This document shows positions 24,734-34,312 of a stretch of DNA of 64,000 nt, piece after piece. The translations under genes were made by a program, and so were the position numbers. The DNA is from Mucilaginibacter sp. MD40 (GTDB lineage Bacteria > Bacteroidota > Bacteroidia > Sphingobacteriales > Sphingobacteriaceae). Location: NCBI RefSeq assembly GCF_002288635.1, contig NZ_NRSW01000001.1, positions 1,578,547 to 1,642,546 on the forward strand. The letters are read 5' to 3'. Numbering within the stretch: position 1 is the stretch's first letter; every line of letters starts with the position of its first letter. A model generated the notes under the pieces. It was given only the letters and a program-made list of their open reading frames with translations. It did no database searches and was not told the DNA's origin.

Positions 24734-24815
24734 AGTTTGAAGTTTAGGTATTTTTAGTTATGATATTAAATAAGTGGTATAAAGCAATCAAGTAAATATA
24801 ATGATCCGTTCGCCG

Positions 24816-25433
24816 CTACCGTATATTGATCAGGTAAATTTCCTTTTTGTCGGGCATCACAAACCTTGCGTCGTCACCAGTATTGTAAAAAGGTTCTGCC
24901 AGGGCTATATCTGCCGACTTAAATGATTTGCCGAGAAGCTGCTCAGCATCGTTAAGGCTGTAGAGTGTACCTTTGATGTTGAATACAAAGCCATAATCGG
25001 ACTGTGCCAGTTCCTTAAACTTAACATTTTCTTTCGGGGTCAAAAAACTAATCGGAATTTGGTATTGTACACGCACCGGTTTGCCGTCTTGCATGCCCGG
25101 TGACCAGGTGTCTAACGACTCTATCACTTTTACCGCTTCAGATTCGCATCCTGCCCCAATACAGTTAACAGGCGTCACCTCCCTTACCACACCCTGTTTA
25201 TCAATAACAAAACTGATAATAATACGGCCATTAATACCAATGAGTTTGGCGACCTCGGGGTATTTTAAATTCTGAGTGATATGCCTGCCAATGGCTTCTA
25301 CACCGCCAGGGTAGGCGGGTACTTTTTCAATGGCCTTAAAAATGATAACTTTCTTGTTTTGCGTGCTGTCCTGGGCCTGGCTAAACATAACAGAAAGCGC
25401 GAGAAATAGCGCTAAGGATAAGATCGGTTTCAT
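24816..25433 (-). CDS. Secreted TonB C-terminal-domain protein
   Basis: 205 residues. Signal peptide 1-20 (FSQAQ). Residues about 38-130 form a TonB C-terminal domain: PAYPGGVEAIGRHITQNLKYPEVAK, cited in part, then GRIIISFVIDKQGVVREVTPV and a VQYQIPISF strand. There is no proline-rich spanning region, so it is not a classical TonB energy transducer. The extra C-terminal 70 residues are unique to this protein as far as I can tell. It may bind periplasmic or outer-membrane partners. Confidence 0.75.
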   Translation of the reverse strand: MKPILSLALFLALSVMFSQAQDSTQNKKVIIFKAIEKVPAYPGGVEAIGRHITQNLKYPEVAKLIGINGRIIISFVIDKQGVVREVTPVNCIGAGCESEAVKVIESLDTWSPGMQDGKPVRVQYQIPISFLTPKENVKFKELAQSDYGFVFNIKGTLYSLNDAEQLLGKSFKSADIALAEPFYNTGDDARFVMPDKKEIYLINIR

Positions 25434-25572
25434 GGTGCTAAAAATAAAAAAAATTCCTCCGTTAACAGCAATTCGCTTTTACTTGGTACAGGGCTTTTGG
25501 GAGGTGGGGCCGCGAGTGTAGTTTAGCACTGAACATCAATCAAATAAATATGAAAAAATAATTCACTAACTA

Positions 25573-25603
25573 TTTGAGAGTTAATACAAAATTTCTATCT
25601 TTG
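25573..25603 (+). promoter_or_regulatory. S10-operon promoter (rplC)
   Basis: TTTG (25573-25576), exactly 19 bases, TATCTTTG (25596-25603): a perfect match to TTTG-N19-TAnnTTTG. The 75-base leader that follows contains CGAAGC-cctact-GCTTCG (about 25636-25653), a hairpin just before the start that could be a target for L4-type autoregulation (speculative). Confidence 0.92.
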
Positions 25604-25677
25604 CCGTCCCTTAACAGGGGCAAATATGCCTTGAACGAAGCCCTACTGCTTCGATGGGCACAAATAAAATAAATAAA

Positions 25678-26295
25678 ATGTCAGGAATTATTGGTAAAAA
25701 AGTAGGAATGACCAGCATTTTCGACGAAACGGGCAAGAATATTCCTTGTACTGTAATCGAAGCTGGCCCTTGCGTAGTAACCCAGGTAAAATCTGTAGAA
25801 ACAGACGGTTACGCCGCTGTACAATTAGCGTACGGCGAGAAAAAAGAGAAGAACACTTCTGCTCCCCTTAAAGGCCATTTTGAAAAAGCCGGCACTACTC
25901 CAAAACGTAAACTTGTTGAATTTAAAACATTCGAAGACGAGAAAGCTCTTGGTGACACTGTCACCGTTGAGATCTTTTCAGCAGGTGATTTTGTTGATGT
26001 AGTTGGTACTTCAAAAGGTAAAGGTTTTCAGGGTGTTGTAAAACGCCACGGTTTTGGTGGTGTAGGTATGCAAACACACGGTCAGCACAACCGTTTACGC
26101 GCTCCGGGTTCACTGGGTGCGTCATCATGGCCATCACGCGTATTTAAAGGTATGCGCATGGCAGGCCAAACAGGTAACGCTCGTGTTAAAGTACAAAACT
26201 TACAAGTAGTTAAAGTTTTTGCTGAGCAAAACCTAATAGTAGTTAAAGGTTCCGTACCTGGAGCTAAAGGTTCATTCGTAATAGTGGATAAGTAA
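25678..26295 (+). CDS. rplC: 50S ribosomal protein uL3
   Basis: 205 residues from ATG 25678, which begins [17 protein letters not shown] as in the family. A longer frame from 25654 only adds leader sequence. The '[29 protein letters not shown]' region (cited as [15 protein letters not shown] and PSRVFKG) is the peptidyl-transferase-centre loop. First gene of the S10 operon here, with its own promoter. Confidence 0.98.
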   Translation: MSGIIGKKVGMTSIFDETGKNIPCTVIEAGPCVVTQVKSVETDGYAAVQLAYGEKKEKNTSAPLKGHFEKAGTTPKRKLVEFKTFEDEKALGDTVTVEIFSAGDFVDVVGTSKGKGFQGVVKRHGFGGVGMQTHGQHNRLRAPGSLGASSWPSRVFKGMRMAGQTGNARVKVQNLQVVKVFAEQNLIVVKGSVPGAKGSFVIVDK

Positions 26296-26296
26296 G

Positions 26297-26926
26297 ATGG
26301 AAGTTAACGTATTAAACGTATCAGGTAAAGAAACAGGTGCCAAGGTGCAGCTTCCTGAGTCCGTATTCGGTGTTGAGCCAAACGATCATGCGATTTACTT
26401 AGATGTAAAGCAGTTCTTAGCAAACCAGCGCCAGGGTACGCACAAAGCAAAACAACGTAATGAAATTGCCGGTTCAACCCGCAAATTACATAAACAAAAA
26501 GGTACAGGTGGTGCACGTGCAGGTAGCATCAAATCACCTCTGTTTAACGGTGGTGGCCGTGTATTTGGCCCGCAACCGCGCGACTATAGCTTTAAATTGA
26601 ACAAAAAATTAAAAGCTTTAGCACGTAAATCAGCTTTAACTTACAAAGCACAGGATAGCAATATTGTGGTTTTGGAAGATTTTAATTTTGACTCTGTTAA
26701 AACTAAAAACTATGTTAAGCTAGTAGAGGACCTTAACCTTACCAATGAGAAAACTTTATTGGTATTACCTGCCGCAAATAACAATGTGTATTTATCAAGC
26801 AGAAACCTGAAAAGAGCAAAGGTTGTTACTGCCGACCAGTTAAACACTTATGACGTGTTAAACGCAGGCAAACTTTTGTTAACAACCGGTTCTGTAAAAA
26901 CTTTGGAGGAAGCATTCGCTAAGTAA
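26297..26926 (+). CDS. rplD: 50S ribosomal protein uL4
   Basis: 209 residues. The exit-tunnel loop is recognisable by [20 protein letters not shown] and [21 protein letters not shown]4 also represses its own operon in E. coli; whether it does so here is unknown. Starts one base after rplC. Confidence 0.98.
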   Translation: MEVNVLNVSGKETGAKVQLPESVFGVEPNDHAIYLDVKQFLANQRQGTHKAKQRNEIAGSTRKLHKQKGTGGARAGSIKSPLFNGGGRVFGPQPRDYSFKLNKKLKALARKSALTYKAQDSNIVVLEDFNFDSVKTKNYVKLVEDLNLTNEKTLLVLPAANNNVYLSSRNLKRAKVVTADQLNTYDVLNAGKLLLTTGSVKTLEEAFAK

Positions 26927-26928
26927 TT

Positions 26929-27219
26929 ATGGAAATTTTAAAGAAACCACTACTTACTGAAAAGGTAACTCAATTAACTGAGAAGCTTAACCGTTATGCA
27001 TTCAAAGTTGATCACAGAGCTAACAAAATTCAGATCAAAAGCGCAATTGAGGCTATGTACGGTGTTAACATCACAGCTGTAAACACTATGAAATATGTAG
27101 GTAAACTCAAAACCCGCAACACAAAAGCAGGTGCAGTACAAGGCCGCTCTGCTACTTACAAAAAAGCCATCATTACACTGAAGGATGGTGAAACAATTGA
27201 TTTTTACAGCAATATATAA
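26929..27219 (+). CDS. rplW: 50S ribosomal protein uL23
   Basis: 96 residues. MEILKKPLLTEKVTQLTEKL and YAFKVDHRANKIQIKSAIEAMY (cited in part) are typical. It sits at the exit tunnel and docks trigger factor and SRP. Two bases after rplD. Confidence 0.98.
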   Translation: MEILKKPLLTEKVTQLTEKLNRYAFKVDHRANKIQIKSAIEAMYGVNITAVNTMKYVGKLKTRNTKAGAVQGRSATYKKAIITLKDGETIDFYSNI

Positions 27220-27225
27220 TAAGAC

Positions 27226-28053
27226 ATGGCAGTAAAGAGATTTAGACCGGTTACACCGGGTACCCGCTTCAGGATCGATGTATCTAACTCAGATATTACA
27301 ACAAACGTTCCTGAAAAGTCTTTAGTTGTTGCTAACAATAAAAGATCAGGCGGCCGTAACCATAGCGGTAAAATGACTATGCGCTACCTTGGTGGTGGCC
27401 ATAAACAAGCATACAGGTTAATTGATTTCAAACGTAACAAGTTTGATATTCCTGCAAAAGTTGCAACAATTGAGTACGATCCAAACCGTTCAGCACGTAT
27501 AGCACTGCTACACTACGCTGATGGTGAAAAACGCTACATGATTGCACCAGAAGGTTTAACAGTTGGTATGACTGTAGTATCTGGCGAAGGTGTTGCTCCG
27601 GAGGTTGGTAATACCATGCCTTTGAAAAACATTCCACTGGGTTCTATCATCCACAACATTGAGCTTAACCCTGGTCAGGGTGGTACTATCGCACGTAGTG
27701 CAGGTACTTACGCGCAATTATCAGCACGTGATGGCAAATACGCTATCATCAAATTGCCTTCAGGCGAAACACGTATGATCTTGTCAACTTGTTTGGCAAC
27801 TATCGGTACCGTGTCAAACGGCGAAAAGGCTAACGCGGTGTTAGGTAAAGCCGGCCGTAAACGTTGGTTAGGCCGTCGCCCTCGCGTTCGTGGTGTTGCT
27901 ATGAACCCGGTAGATCACCCTATGGGTGGTGGTGAAGGCCGTGCATCTGGTGGTCACCCACGTTCACGCAAAGGTTTATTAGCTAAAGGCTACAAAACCC
28001 GCGACAAGAAAAAAGGATCAGATCGTTACATCATTGAAAGAAGGAAGAAATAA
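27226..28053 (+). CDS. rplB: 50S ribosomal protein uL2
   Basis: 275 residues, full length. It contains RNNSGKMT-like [19 protein letters not shown] and the peptidyl-transferase-proximal [21 protein letters not shown]. Needed for subunit association and peptidyl transfer. Confidence 0.99.
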   Translation: MAVKRFRPVTPGTRFRIDVSNSDITTNVPEKSLVVANNKRSGGRNHSGKMTMRYLGGGHKQAYRLIDFKRNKFDIPAKVATIEYDPNRSARIALLHYADGEKRYMIAPEGLTVGMTVVSGEGVAPEVGNTMPLKNIPLGSIIHNIELNPGQGGTIARSAGTYAQLSARDGKYAIIKLPSGETRMILSTCLATIGTVSNGEKANAVLGKAGRKRWLGRRPRVRGVAMNPVDHPMGGGEGRASGGHPRSRKGLLAKGYKTRDKKKGSDRYIIERRKK

Positions 28054-28055
28054 CA

Positions 28056-28322
28056 ATGGCACGTTCAATTAAAAAAGGACCTTACATTGATCATAACCTG
28101 GACAAAAAAGTCCTGGTATTAAATGAATCAAATAAAAAATCGGTTGTAAAAACATGGTCACGTCGTAGCATGATTTCTCCTGATTTCGTTGGTCATACAT
28201 TCGCAGTACACAACGGTAACAAGTTTATCCCTGTGTATGTAACAGAAAACATGGTGGGTCACAAGCTGGGAGAGTTTGCCCCAACCCGTACATTCCGTGG
28301 TCACGCAGAAAAGAAAAAATAA
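28056..28322 (+). CDS. rpsS: 30S ribosomal protein uS19
   Basis: 88 residues. [15 protein letters not shown] and [15 protein letters not shown] are diagnostic. It binds 16S head with S13. Two bases after rplB. Confidence 0.99.
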   Translation: MARSIKKGPYIDHNLDKKVLVLNESNKKSVVKTWSRRSMISPDFVGHTFAVHNGNKFIPVYVTENMVGHKLGEFAPTRTFRGHAEKKK

Positions 28323-28328
28323 CACGCA

Positions 28329-28757
28329 ATGGAAGCAACAACAAAAATTAAAAAGTCTGTACTGATCAGGCAACAAAAAGAAGCTGCAAAAGCTCAAACA
28401 GGTGGCGCTTCTGTTGCAAAGTTACAGGACTGCCCAACCTCGCCACGTAAAATGCGCCTGGTTGTTGACCTGGTTCGTGGTGTAGAAGTTAACAAAGCTT
28501 TAAGCATCTTAAAATTTACTAACAAGGAAGCTGCAATACGCGTAGAGAAGCTTTTGTTATCAGCTATCAAAAACTGGGAAGCTAAAAACGAAGGTGTACG
28601 TTTAGAAGATACTACTCTTTATGTAAAAGAGGTATCAGTAGGCGGTGGCCGTCAGTTAAAAAGACTGCGCCCTGCACCACAAGGTAGAGGTTTCCGTATC
28701 CGCAAACGCTCTAACCACGTAACGCTTGTAGTGGATAGTAAAAACGATAACAACTAA
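28329..28757 (+). CDS. rplV: 50S ribosomal protein uL22
   Basis: 142 residues. The core [20 protein letters not shown] and [19 protein letters not shown] is preceded by about 25 extra residues ([20 protein letters not shown]), a phylum-type N-terminal extension. The beta-hairpin lines the exit tunnel (site of some macrolide resistance changes). Confidence 0.98.
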   Translation: MEATTKIKKSVLIRQQKEAAKAQTGGASVAKLQDCPTSPRKMRLVVDLVRGVEVNKALSILKFTNKEAAIRVEKLLLSAIKNWEAKNEGVRLEDTTLYVKEVSVGGGRQLKRLRPAPQGRGFRIRKRSNHVTLVVDSKNDNN

Positions 28758-28763
28758 TTTAAG

Positions 28764-29612
28764 ATGGGACAAAAAGCACATCCAATAGGTAACAGGTTAG
28801 GCATTATCCGTGGTTGGGATTCTAATTGGTTCGGTGGAAATAACTACTCCGATAAATTAGTTGAAGACGAAAAAATCCGCAAATACTTATCAGCCCGTAT
28901 CAATAAAGGCGGCGTTTCTAAAGTAGTTATTGAACGTACTTTAAAACGCATCACTGTAACTATCCACACTGCCCGTCCGGGTATCGTGATCGGTAAAGGT
29001 GGCCAGGAGGTTGATAAGATCAAAGAAGAGTTAAAGAAATTAACAAAAAAAGATGTTCAGATCAACATCTTCGAGATCAAACGTCCTGAGCTTGACGCTC
29101 AGTTAGTTGCCGAAGGTATTGCTAAACAACTTGAAGCACGTATCTCTTTCCGTCGTGCCATGAAAACTACAATAGCTTCAACCATGAGAATGGGTGCTGA
29201 AGGTATTAAAGTAATGACATCAGGCCGCTTAGGTGGTGCTGAGATGGCCCGTACCGAACAATATAAAGAAGGAAGGATTCCGTTACATACCTTCCGCGCT
29301 GATATTGATTACGCTTTGGCAGAAGCATTAACTACTTATGGTAAAATAGGTGTTAAAGTATGGATCTGCAAAGGCGAGGTATACGGAAAACGCGACTTGT
29401 CTCCGAACATCGGCAGCACAAGCAACCCAAGTGGTAAAGGTGGACGCCCTGAAGGCGCAGCAGGCTTTGGTGGCCGCGACAATGCTCGTGGTGGCGAAAG
29501 AGGCGGCGAACGCAGAGGTGACCGCAAACCAGGCGGCGACCGCAGAGGCGGTGGCCAGGGTGGTAACCGTGGTGGACAAGGCGGAAATCGCCCGGGTGGT
29601 CCAAGGAGATAA
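28764..29612 (+). CDS. rpsC: 30S ribosomal protein uS3 with RGG-rich tail
   Basis: 282 residues against about 210-240 in many bacteria. The N-terminal part and KH domain ([20 protein letters not shown]) and C-terminal S3 domain ([22 protein letters not shown]) are normal. From about residue 217 the protein is a low-complexity tail of Gly and Arg/Asp/Asn (repeated RGG, GGDRR, GGNRGG), about 65 residues, expected to be disordered and RNA-binding. Confidence 0.98.
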   Translation: MGQKAHPIGNRLGIIRGWDSNWFGGNNYSDKLVEDEKIRKYLSARINKGGVSKVVIERTLKRITVTIHTARPGIVIGKGGQEVDKIKEELKKLTKKDVQINIFEIKRPELDAQLVAEGIAKQLEARISFRRAMKTTIASTMRMGAEGIKVMTSGRLGGAEMARTEQYKEGRIPLHTFRADIDYALAEALTTYGKIGVKVWICKGEVYGKRDLSPNIGSTSNPSGKGGRPEGAAGFGGRDNARGGERGGERRGDRKPGGDRRGGGQGGNRGGQGGNRPGGPRR

Positions 29613-29665
29613 TTTCATTAACAGAAGTAGAATGCATATCCGTGAGGATATAAAAGCTTAACAAA

Positions 29666-30088
29666 ATGCTACAGCCAAAAAGAACTAAGTTCAGAAAGAT
29701 GCAAAAAGGCAGAATGAAAGGTTTAGCCACCCGTGGCGCCGATCTTTCATTCGGATCTTTCGGTATAAAATCACTCGAAGCGGCATGGATCACCAGCCGC
29801 CAGATCGAGGCTGCACGTATTGCTGTTACACGTTACATGAAACGTGAAGGCCAGGTTTGGATCAGGATCTTCCCTGACAAGCCTGTAACCAAAAAACCAG
29901 CAGAGGTACGTATGGGTAAAGGTAAGGGTGCCCCTGAATATTGGGTTGCCGTTGTACGCCCGGGCCGCATGATTTTTGAAGCCGAAGGTGTGCCTTTGGA
30001 AGTTGCTAAAGAGGCATTACGCCTTGCAGCACAAAAATTACCGGTGCAAACCAGATTTGTAACACGTAGAGATTACGTAGAAGCGTAA
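29666..30088 (+). CDS. rplP: 50S ribosomal protein uL16
   Basis: 140 residues. [39 protein letters not shown] and [20 protein letters not shown] (all characteristic) are present. It organises the A-site side of the 50S. The rpsC-rplP gap is 53 bases. Confidence 0.99.
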   Translation: MLQPKRTKFRKMQKGRMKGLATRGADLSFGSFGIKSLEAAWITSRQIEAARIAVTRYMKREGQVWIRIFPDKPVTKKPAEVRMGKGKGAPEYWVAVVRPGRMIFEAEGVPLEVAKEALRLAAQKLPVQTRFVTRRDYVEA

Positions 30089-30094
30089 ACAGTA

Positions 30095-30185
30095 GGTTGA
30101 AAAGTTGTAAATGTTAAAGGTTGTAAAGAGTTGATTGCAGCCATTAGGTAACACTAAAACATTTGAACTTTTAAACATTACAACA
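30095..30185. repeat. Quasi-palindromic spacer, rplP-rpmC
   Basis: The left arm, made of GTTGAAAAG / TTGTAAATG / TTAAAGG words, faces an inverted right arm AACTTTTAAACATTACAAC. Pairing is imperfect but extends over most of the 112-base gap. Confidence 0.6.
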
Positions 30186-30200
30186 ACTAATTAAAGAAAA

Positions 30201-30410
30201 ATGAAGAACTCAGAAATTATAGAGCTTTCAACCGAAGAGTTAGCAGCGAAACTGGGCGAAGAGAAACAAACTCTTACCAAGCTTAAATTCGCTCATGCGG
30301 TTTCAGCTATCGAGAACCCTTCACGTATTACTAAAGTACGTAAAGACATAGCTCGTTTAACTACTGAATTAACAAAACGCAAAGCGGCGGCAGCCACTGC
30401 TAAAAATTAA
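30201..30410 (+). CDS. rpmC: 50S ribosomal protein uL29
   Basis: 69 residues. MKNSEIIELSTEELAAKL and IENPSRITKVRKDIARLTTE mark L29, near the exit tunnel. Confidence 0.98.
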   Translation: MKNSEIIELSTEELAAKLGEEKQTLTKLKFAHAVSAIENPSRITKVRKDIARLTTELTKRKAAAATAKN

Positions 30411-30428
30411 TTTTAAGCGTCGGAAAAA

Positions 30429-30683
30429 ATGGAAAGAAATTTAAGAAAAACACGTACCGGCCTGGTAGTTAGCAATAAGATGGAGAAATCTATCGTGGTT
30501 GCTGTAGAGCGTAAGGTGAAACACCCTATCTACGGTAAATTCGTGAAGAAAACTACCAAATTTATGGCTCATGACGAAGCAAATACCTGTGGTATAGGCG
30601 ATACCGTATTGATTATGGAAACCCGCCCGCTGAGCAAAAACAAAAACTGGAGGTTAGTTCAAATTATAGAGAGGGCTAAATAA
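30429..30683 (+). CDS. rpsQ: 30S ribosomal protein uS17
   Basis: 84 residues. [19 protein letters not shown] and [20 protein letters not shown] are family motifs. Primary binder of the 16S 5' domain. Confidence 0.99.
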   Translation: MERNLRKTRTGLVVSNKMEKSIVVAVERKVKHPIYGKFVKKTTKFMAHDEANTCGIGDTVLIMETRPLSKNKNWRLVQIIERAK

Positions 30684-30684
30684 C

Positions 30685-31053
30685 ATGGTACAACAGGAAT
30701 CAAGATTAAATGTAGCTGATAACAGCGGTGCTAAAGAAGTTTTAGTGATCCGCGTATTAGGTGGTACCGGTAAAAGATATGCCTCTATTGGTGATAAGAT
30801 AGTGGTTACCGTAAAAAGCGCTTTACCATCAGGTAACGTTAAAAAAGGTACAGTATCTAAAGCCGTAGTAGTAAGAACAAAGAAAGAGATCCGCAGGAAA
30901 GATGGTTCTTACATCCGCTTTGACGATAACGCAGCAGTTTTGTTAAACAACCAGGATGAGCCAAGAGGTACACGTATTTTTGGCCCAGTTGCAAGAGAAC
31001 TGCGTGAGAAACAGTTTATGAAAATTGTATCATTAGCACCGGAGGTATTGTAA
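30685..31053 (+). CDS. rplN: 50S ribosomal protein uL14
   Basis: 122 residues. [18 protein letters not shown] and [20 protein letters not shown] are standard. GGAGG in its last codons (31041-31045) lies 9 bases before rplX. Confidence 0.99.
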   Translation: MVQQESRLNVADNSGAKEVLVIRVLGGTGKRYASIGDKIVVTVKSALPSGNVKKGTVSKAVVVRTKKEIRRKDGSYIRFDDNAAVLLNNQDEPRGTRIFGPVARELREKQFMKIVSLAPEVL

Positions 31054-31054
31054 T

Positions 31055-31399
31055 ATGGAAAGCAAAAAGAACACAAAGCCAGCCAAATTAAAGATCCGTA
31101 AAGGTGATTTGGTACAGGTAATAGCCGGTGATGCTAAAGGCTCACAAGGTAAGGTAACTGAGGTTATCATTGACAAAAACAGGGCAGTGGTTGAAGGTGT
31201 GAACATGATTTCAAAACACACTAAACCAAATGCAGCCAACCCTAACGGCGGAATTGTAAAGCAGGAAGCTGCTATACACATTTCAAACCTGGCGCTGGTT
31301 GAGCCTAAAACAGGTAAACCAACCCGCGTTGGCCGTAAAGTAACCGATGCCGGCAAAATAGTAAGGGTATCAAAAAAATCAGGGGAGGAAATTAAGTAA
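31055..31399 (+). CDS. rplX: 50S ribosomal protein uL24
   Basis: 114 residues. [22 protein letters not shown] is the KOW motif; [18 protein letters not shown] follows. Its stop overlaps the rplE start by one base (TAATG type). Confidence 0.98.
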   Translation: MESKKNTKPAKLKIRKGDLVQVIAGDAKGSQGKVTEVIIDKNRAVVEGVNMISKHTKPNAANPNGGIVKQEAAIHISNLALVEPKTGKPTRVGRKVTDAGKIVRVSKKSGEEIK

Positions 31400-31962
31400 T
31401 GACTTACGTACCAAGATTAAAATCAAAGTATAAAGATGAGATCCGCACCGCGCTGAAAGATAAATTTCAGTACAAAAGCGTAATGCAGGTTCCTAAACTG
31501 GAGAAAATTGCCATTAACCAGGGTGTTGGCGGTGCTTCTACGGATAAAAAATTGATCGAGAACACCATTAACGAGCTAACCACCATTACCGGTCAGCAGG
31601 CAGTTGCTTCCAAATCAAAAAAGGATATCTCTAACTTTAAATTACGTAAAGGTATGCCAATTGGTGTACGCGTTACTTTACGTGATAACACCATGTATGA
31701 GTTCCTTGATCGTTTAATTGCTGTTGCTTTGCCACGTATCCGTGACTTCAAAGGTATTAACGATAAAGGTTTTGATGGCCGCGGTAACTACACTTTAGGT
31801 ATATCAGAGCAGATCATCTTCCCGGAGATCAACATTGACAAGATCAACAAGATCCAGGGTATGGATATCACCTTTGTAACCTCTGCTACCAACGATGTTG
31901 AAGCATTGGAGTTACTTAAACAATTTGGATTACCATTTAAAAATCAAAATAGCAATGGCTAA
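31399..31962 (+). CDS. rplE: 50S ribosomal protein uL5
   Basis: 187 residues. [36 protein letters not shown] and the terminal [13 protein letters not shown] are typical. It contacts 5S rRNA and the P-site tRNA. GGAGG at 31384-31388 lies 10 bases before its ATG. Overlaps rpsN by 8 bases. Confidence 0.98.
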   Translation: MTYVPRLKSKYKDEIRTALKDKFQYKSVMQVPKLEKIAINQGVGGASTDKKLIENTINELTTITGQQAVASKSKKDISNFKLRKGMPIGVRVTLRDNTMYEFLDRLIAVALPRIRDFKGINDKGFDGRGNYTLGISEQIIFPEINIDKINKIQGMDITFVTSATNDVEALELLKQFGLPFKNQNSNG

Positions 31963-32224
31963 AGAAGGCGTAAAGGCTCGTGAAGTAAAGCGTGCCAAAT
32001 TAGTAGCAAAATTTGCTGAAAAAAGAGCAGCGTTAAAAGCAGCCGGTGATTACGAAGCATTAGACAAACTGCCTAAAGCAGCTTCTCCGGTAAAACTGCA
32101 CAACCGTTGCAAATTAACCGGCCGCCCTCGTGGTTATATGCGCCAGTTTGGTATTTCGCGTGTTACATTCCGCGAAATGGCCTTAGCTGGTAAAATACCG
32201 GGAGTTAAAAAAGCAAGCTGGTAA
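31955..32224 (+). CDS. rpsN: 30S ribosomal protein uS14, zinc-free type
   Basis: 89 residues from ATG 31955, giving [20 protein letters not shown]. An in-frame ATG far upstream would only read through rplE. The ending [20 protein letters not shown] is S14. The CxxC pairs of zinc-binding S14 are missing, so it is the long, zinc-independent form. Last gene before the break in the spc operon. Confidence 0.98.
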   Translation: MAKEGVKAREVKRAKLVAKFAEKRAALKAAGDYEALDKLPKAASPVKLHNRCKLTGRPRGYMRQFGISRVTFREMALAGKIPGVKKASW

Positions 32225-32229
32225 TAAAA

Positions 32230-32300
32230 CTTAAAGGTGAGAGGTGAAAGGCCAAAGGTTAATAAAAGCCTTTTACCTTTAGCCTTTCACCTTATACCTA
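32230..32300. repeat. Quasi-palindromic spacer, rpsN-rpsH
   Basis: AGGTGAAAGGCCAAAGGTTAA-like left arm and TTACCTTTAGCCTTTCACCTT-like right arm (each partly quoted) form a long imperfect hairpin built from AGGTGAAAGG words. Confidence 0.7.
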
Positions 32301-32322
32301 CAATACGGGTCTTAAAAAGTTA

Positions 32323-32357
32323 TTCAAAACATACCATAATATGTTTTGAATTTTTTT
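32323..32357 (+). terminator. AT-rich hairpin plus T-run between rpsN and rpsH
   Basis: TTCAAAACATA (32323-32333) pairs perfectly with TATGTTTTGAA (32340-32350), six-base loop, followed by seven T. By form it is an intrinsic terminator or attenuator in the middle of the spc operon. It could equally be an operator for the promoter-like box that follows. Confidence 0.6.
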
Positions 32358-32358
32358 G

Positions 32359-32366
32359 TATTTTTG
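32359..32366 (+). promoter_or_regulatory. Possible internal promoter (-7 box) for rpsH and downstream genes
   Basis: TATTTTTG matches TAnnTTTG directly after the hairpin T-run. No TTTG occurs at the 19-base spacing, so the promoter is only half supported. Confidence 0.4.
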
Positions 32367-32394
32367 CGGCTCGAATTTTTTTTACGAATCAACC

Positions 32395-32437
32395 GGTAGA
32401 AGGTCGGCGGGGATGTTACCCGGAGGAAACCACTACC
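32395..32437 (+). promoter_or_regulatory. Nested leader structure before rpsH
   Basis: Three stacked stems can form: GGTAG/CTACC (32395-32399 with 32433-32437), GGT/ACC (32402-32404 with 32429-32431) and CGGG/CCCG (32408-32411 with 32419-32422), with purine-rich internal loops (CGG, GAGGAA). It ends 13 bases before the rpsH ATG. A GGAGG at 32422-32426 is partly inside the fold. A candidate ribosomal-protein binding site; the ligand is unproven. Confidence 0.45.
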
Positions 32438-32450
32438 ATAATCAATAATA

Positions 32451-32849
32451 ATGAATACAGATCCAATCGCAGATTATCTTACAAGAGTAAGGAATGCTAT
32501 TAAAGCCAACCACCGGGTTGTTGAAATTCCTGCATCAAATCTGAAAAAGGAAATCACTAAAGTGCTTTTCGAAAAAGGTTACATTGCTAACTACAAGTTT
32601 GAGGAAAATGGCCCGCAAGGAACCATTAAAGTGGCGTTGAAATACCACCCGATAACTAAAGTTCCTGCTATCCGCAGCATTAACCGTATCAGTAAACCAG
32701 GTTTGAGGAAATACGCCGGTATGGACACCATGCCACGTGTATTAAATGGTTTAGGTATCGCTATCCTTTCAACTTCTAAAGGTGTAATGACCGATAAAGA
32801 AGCACGTCAGCAAAACGTGGGGGGCGAAGTTTTATGCTACGTTTATTAA
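32451..32849 (+). CDS. rpsH: 30S ribosomal protein uS8
   Basis: 132 residues. DPIADYLTRVRNAIKANH at the start and STSKGVMTDKEARQQNVGGEVLCYVY at the end (cited in part) are typical. S8 represses the spc operon in E. coli by binding its own mRNA, which makes the folded leader just upstream notable. The ATG at 32451 is overlapped by a frame from the spacer, which is not real. Confidence 0.99.
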   Translation: MNTDPIADYLTRVRNAIKANHRVVEIPASNLKKEITKVLFEKGYIANYKFEENGPQGTIKVALKYHPITKVPAIRSINRISKPGLRKYAGMDTMPRVLNGLGIAILSTSKGVMTDKEARQQNVGGEVLCYVY

Positions 32850-32867
32850 ATAGGAGGAAATTAGAAA

Positions 32868-33425
32868 ATGTCAAGAGTAGGAAAAGCACCTATAGCACTT
32901 GCCGGCGGCGTAACAGTTAGCGTATCAGCAGATAACGTAGTAACCGTTAAAGGCCCTAAAGGCGAGTTGCATCAGGCAGTTGATAGAGATATCACTATCG
33001 AGCAAGAAGGCGACCAGTTATTGGTTAAACGCCCTTCAGACCAAAAGCGCCACAAAGCCTTACACGGTTTATACCGCGCGCTTTTAAATAACATGGTAGT
33101 TGGTGTTACCACCGGTTACAAAATTGAGCAGGAGTTAGTAGGTGTGGGTTACCGCGCAACTAACCAAGGCAATACATTAGACTTAGTGTTGGGTTTCTCT
33201 CACCACTATGTATTTGAACTACCAAAAGAAATTAAAGTTACAACCACTGCTGAGAAGGGTAAAAACCCAACCATCATCCTGGAATCTAACGATAAACAAC
33301 TGATTGGCCAGGTAGCGGCGAAAATACGCTCGTTACGTAAGCCAGAGCCTTACAAAGGTAAAGGTATCAAGTTCGTTGGCGAAGTATTAAGAAGAAAAGC
33401 AGGTAAATCAGCATCTAAAAAATAA
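32868..33425 (+). CDS. rplF: 50S ribosomal protein uL6
   Basis: 185 residues. [19 protein letters not shown] and the C-terminal [22 protein letters not shown] (cited in part) are L6. AGGAGG (32852-32857) precedes the ATG by 10 bases. Confidence 0.99.
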   Translation: MSRVGKAPIALAGGVTVSVSADNVVTVKGPKGELHQAVDRDITIEQEGDQLLVKRPSDQKRHKALHGLYRALLNNMVVGVTTGYKIEQELVGVGYRATNQGNTLDLVLGFSHHYVFELPKEIKVTTTAEKGKNPTIILESNDKQLIGQVAAKIRSLRKPEPYKGKGIKFVGEVLRRKAGKSASKK

Positions 33426-33430
33426 TCGTC

Positions 33431-33775
33431 ATGAAATTATCAAGAAGAGACAGAATTAAAAAAGGTATCAGAAAACGCCTTTCTGGTTCAGCAGCACGCC
33501 CACGTTTATCTGTATTCAGAAGCAACAAAGGCATCTACGCACAAATTATTGACGATGTAACAGGTAAAACCTTAGTATCGGCTTCATCTTTATCAAAAGA
33601 GTTTACAGCCAATGGTACAAAGTCAGACCAATCAGTAGCAGTAGGTAAGTTAGTAGCTGAAAAAGCTAAAGCTGCCGGCATCACTGATGTAGTGTTTGAC
33701 AGGAATGGTTACCTGTACCACGGCCGTATCAAATCACTGGCTGAAGGTGCACGTGAAGGTGGTTTAAACTTTTAA
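33431..33775 (+). CDS. rplR: 50S ribosomal protein uL18
   Basis: 114 residues. [28 protein letters not shown] (cited as [18 protein letters not shown]) and [25 protein letters not shown] are standard. It binds 5S rRNA. Confidence 0.99.
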   Translation: MKLSRRDRIKKGIRKRLSGSAARPRLSVFRSNKGIYAQIIDDVTGKTLVSASSLSKEFTANGTKSDQSVAVGKLVAEKAKAAGITDVVFDRNGYLYHGRIKSLAEGAREGGLNF

Positions 33776-33787
33776 TAAGAAAGAGAA

Positions 33788-34306
33788 ATGTCAACAATCA
33801 ACATAAAAAGAGTAAAATCAAGCGAGATCGAATTAAAAGACCGCTTGGTAAGCATACAGCGTGTTGCCAAAGTAACCAAAGGTGGCCGTACTTTCAGCTT
33901 CTCTGCCATTGTGGTAGTAGGTGATGAGAACGGTGTAGTAGGTTACGGCTTGGGTAAAGCTAAAGAGGTAACTGAAGCTATTGCTAAAGGTATTGATGAT
34001 GCTAAAAAGAACCTGGTAAAGGTTCCTATCATCAACAGCACTATCCCTCATGATCAGATCGGTAAATTCAGCGGTGGTTTCGTTTATATTAAACCAGCTG
34101 CTAACGGTACCGGTGTTATTGCCGGTGGTGCGATGCGTGCTGTATTAGAAAGTGCAGGTGTACACAACGTATTGGCAAAATCTAAAGGTTCATCAAACCC
34201 GCACAACGTGGTTAAGGCAACCGTATCGGCTTTGGCTCAACTGCGCGACGCGCACACTGTAGCTCAGCAGCGCGGTATTAGTTTAGGTAAAGTGTTTAAC
34301 GGATAA
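33788..34306 (+). CDS. rpsE: 30S ribosomal protein uS5
   Basis: 172 residues. [20 protein letters not shown] and [20 protein letters not shown] are typical. Translational-accuracy protein (ram site). A strong overlapping antisense ORF over it has no protein character. Confidence 0.99.
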   Translation: MSTINIKRVKSSEIELKDRLVSIQRVAKVTKGGRTFSFSAIVVVGDENGVVGYGLGKAKEVTEAIAKGIDDAKKNLVKVPIINSTIPHDQIGKFSGGFVYIKPAANGTGVIAGGAMRAVLESAGVHNVLAKSKGSSNPHNVVKATVSALAQLRDAHTVAQQRGISLGKVFNG

Positions 34307-34312
34307 TCAGTT

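Noticed and set aside
25654..25677. Earlier ATG for rplC
   Set aside because: Adds leader-derived residues not found in L3; the ATG at 25678 matches the family start.
29353..29793. Long minus-strand ORF over the rpsC tail and rplP
   Set aside because: Arises from the repetitive Gly/Arg codons of the S3 tail read on the other strand.
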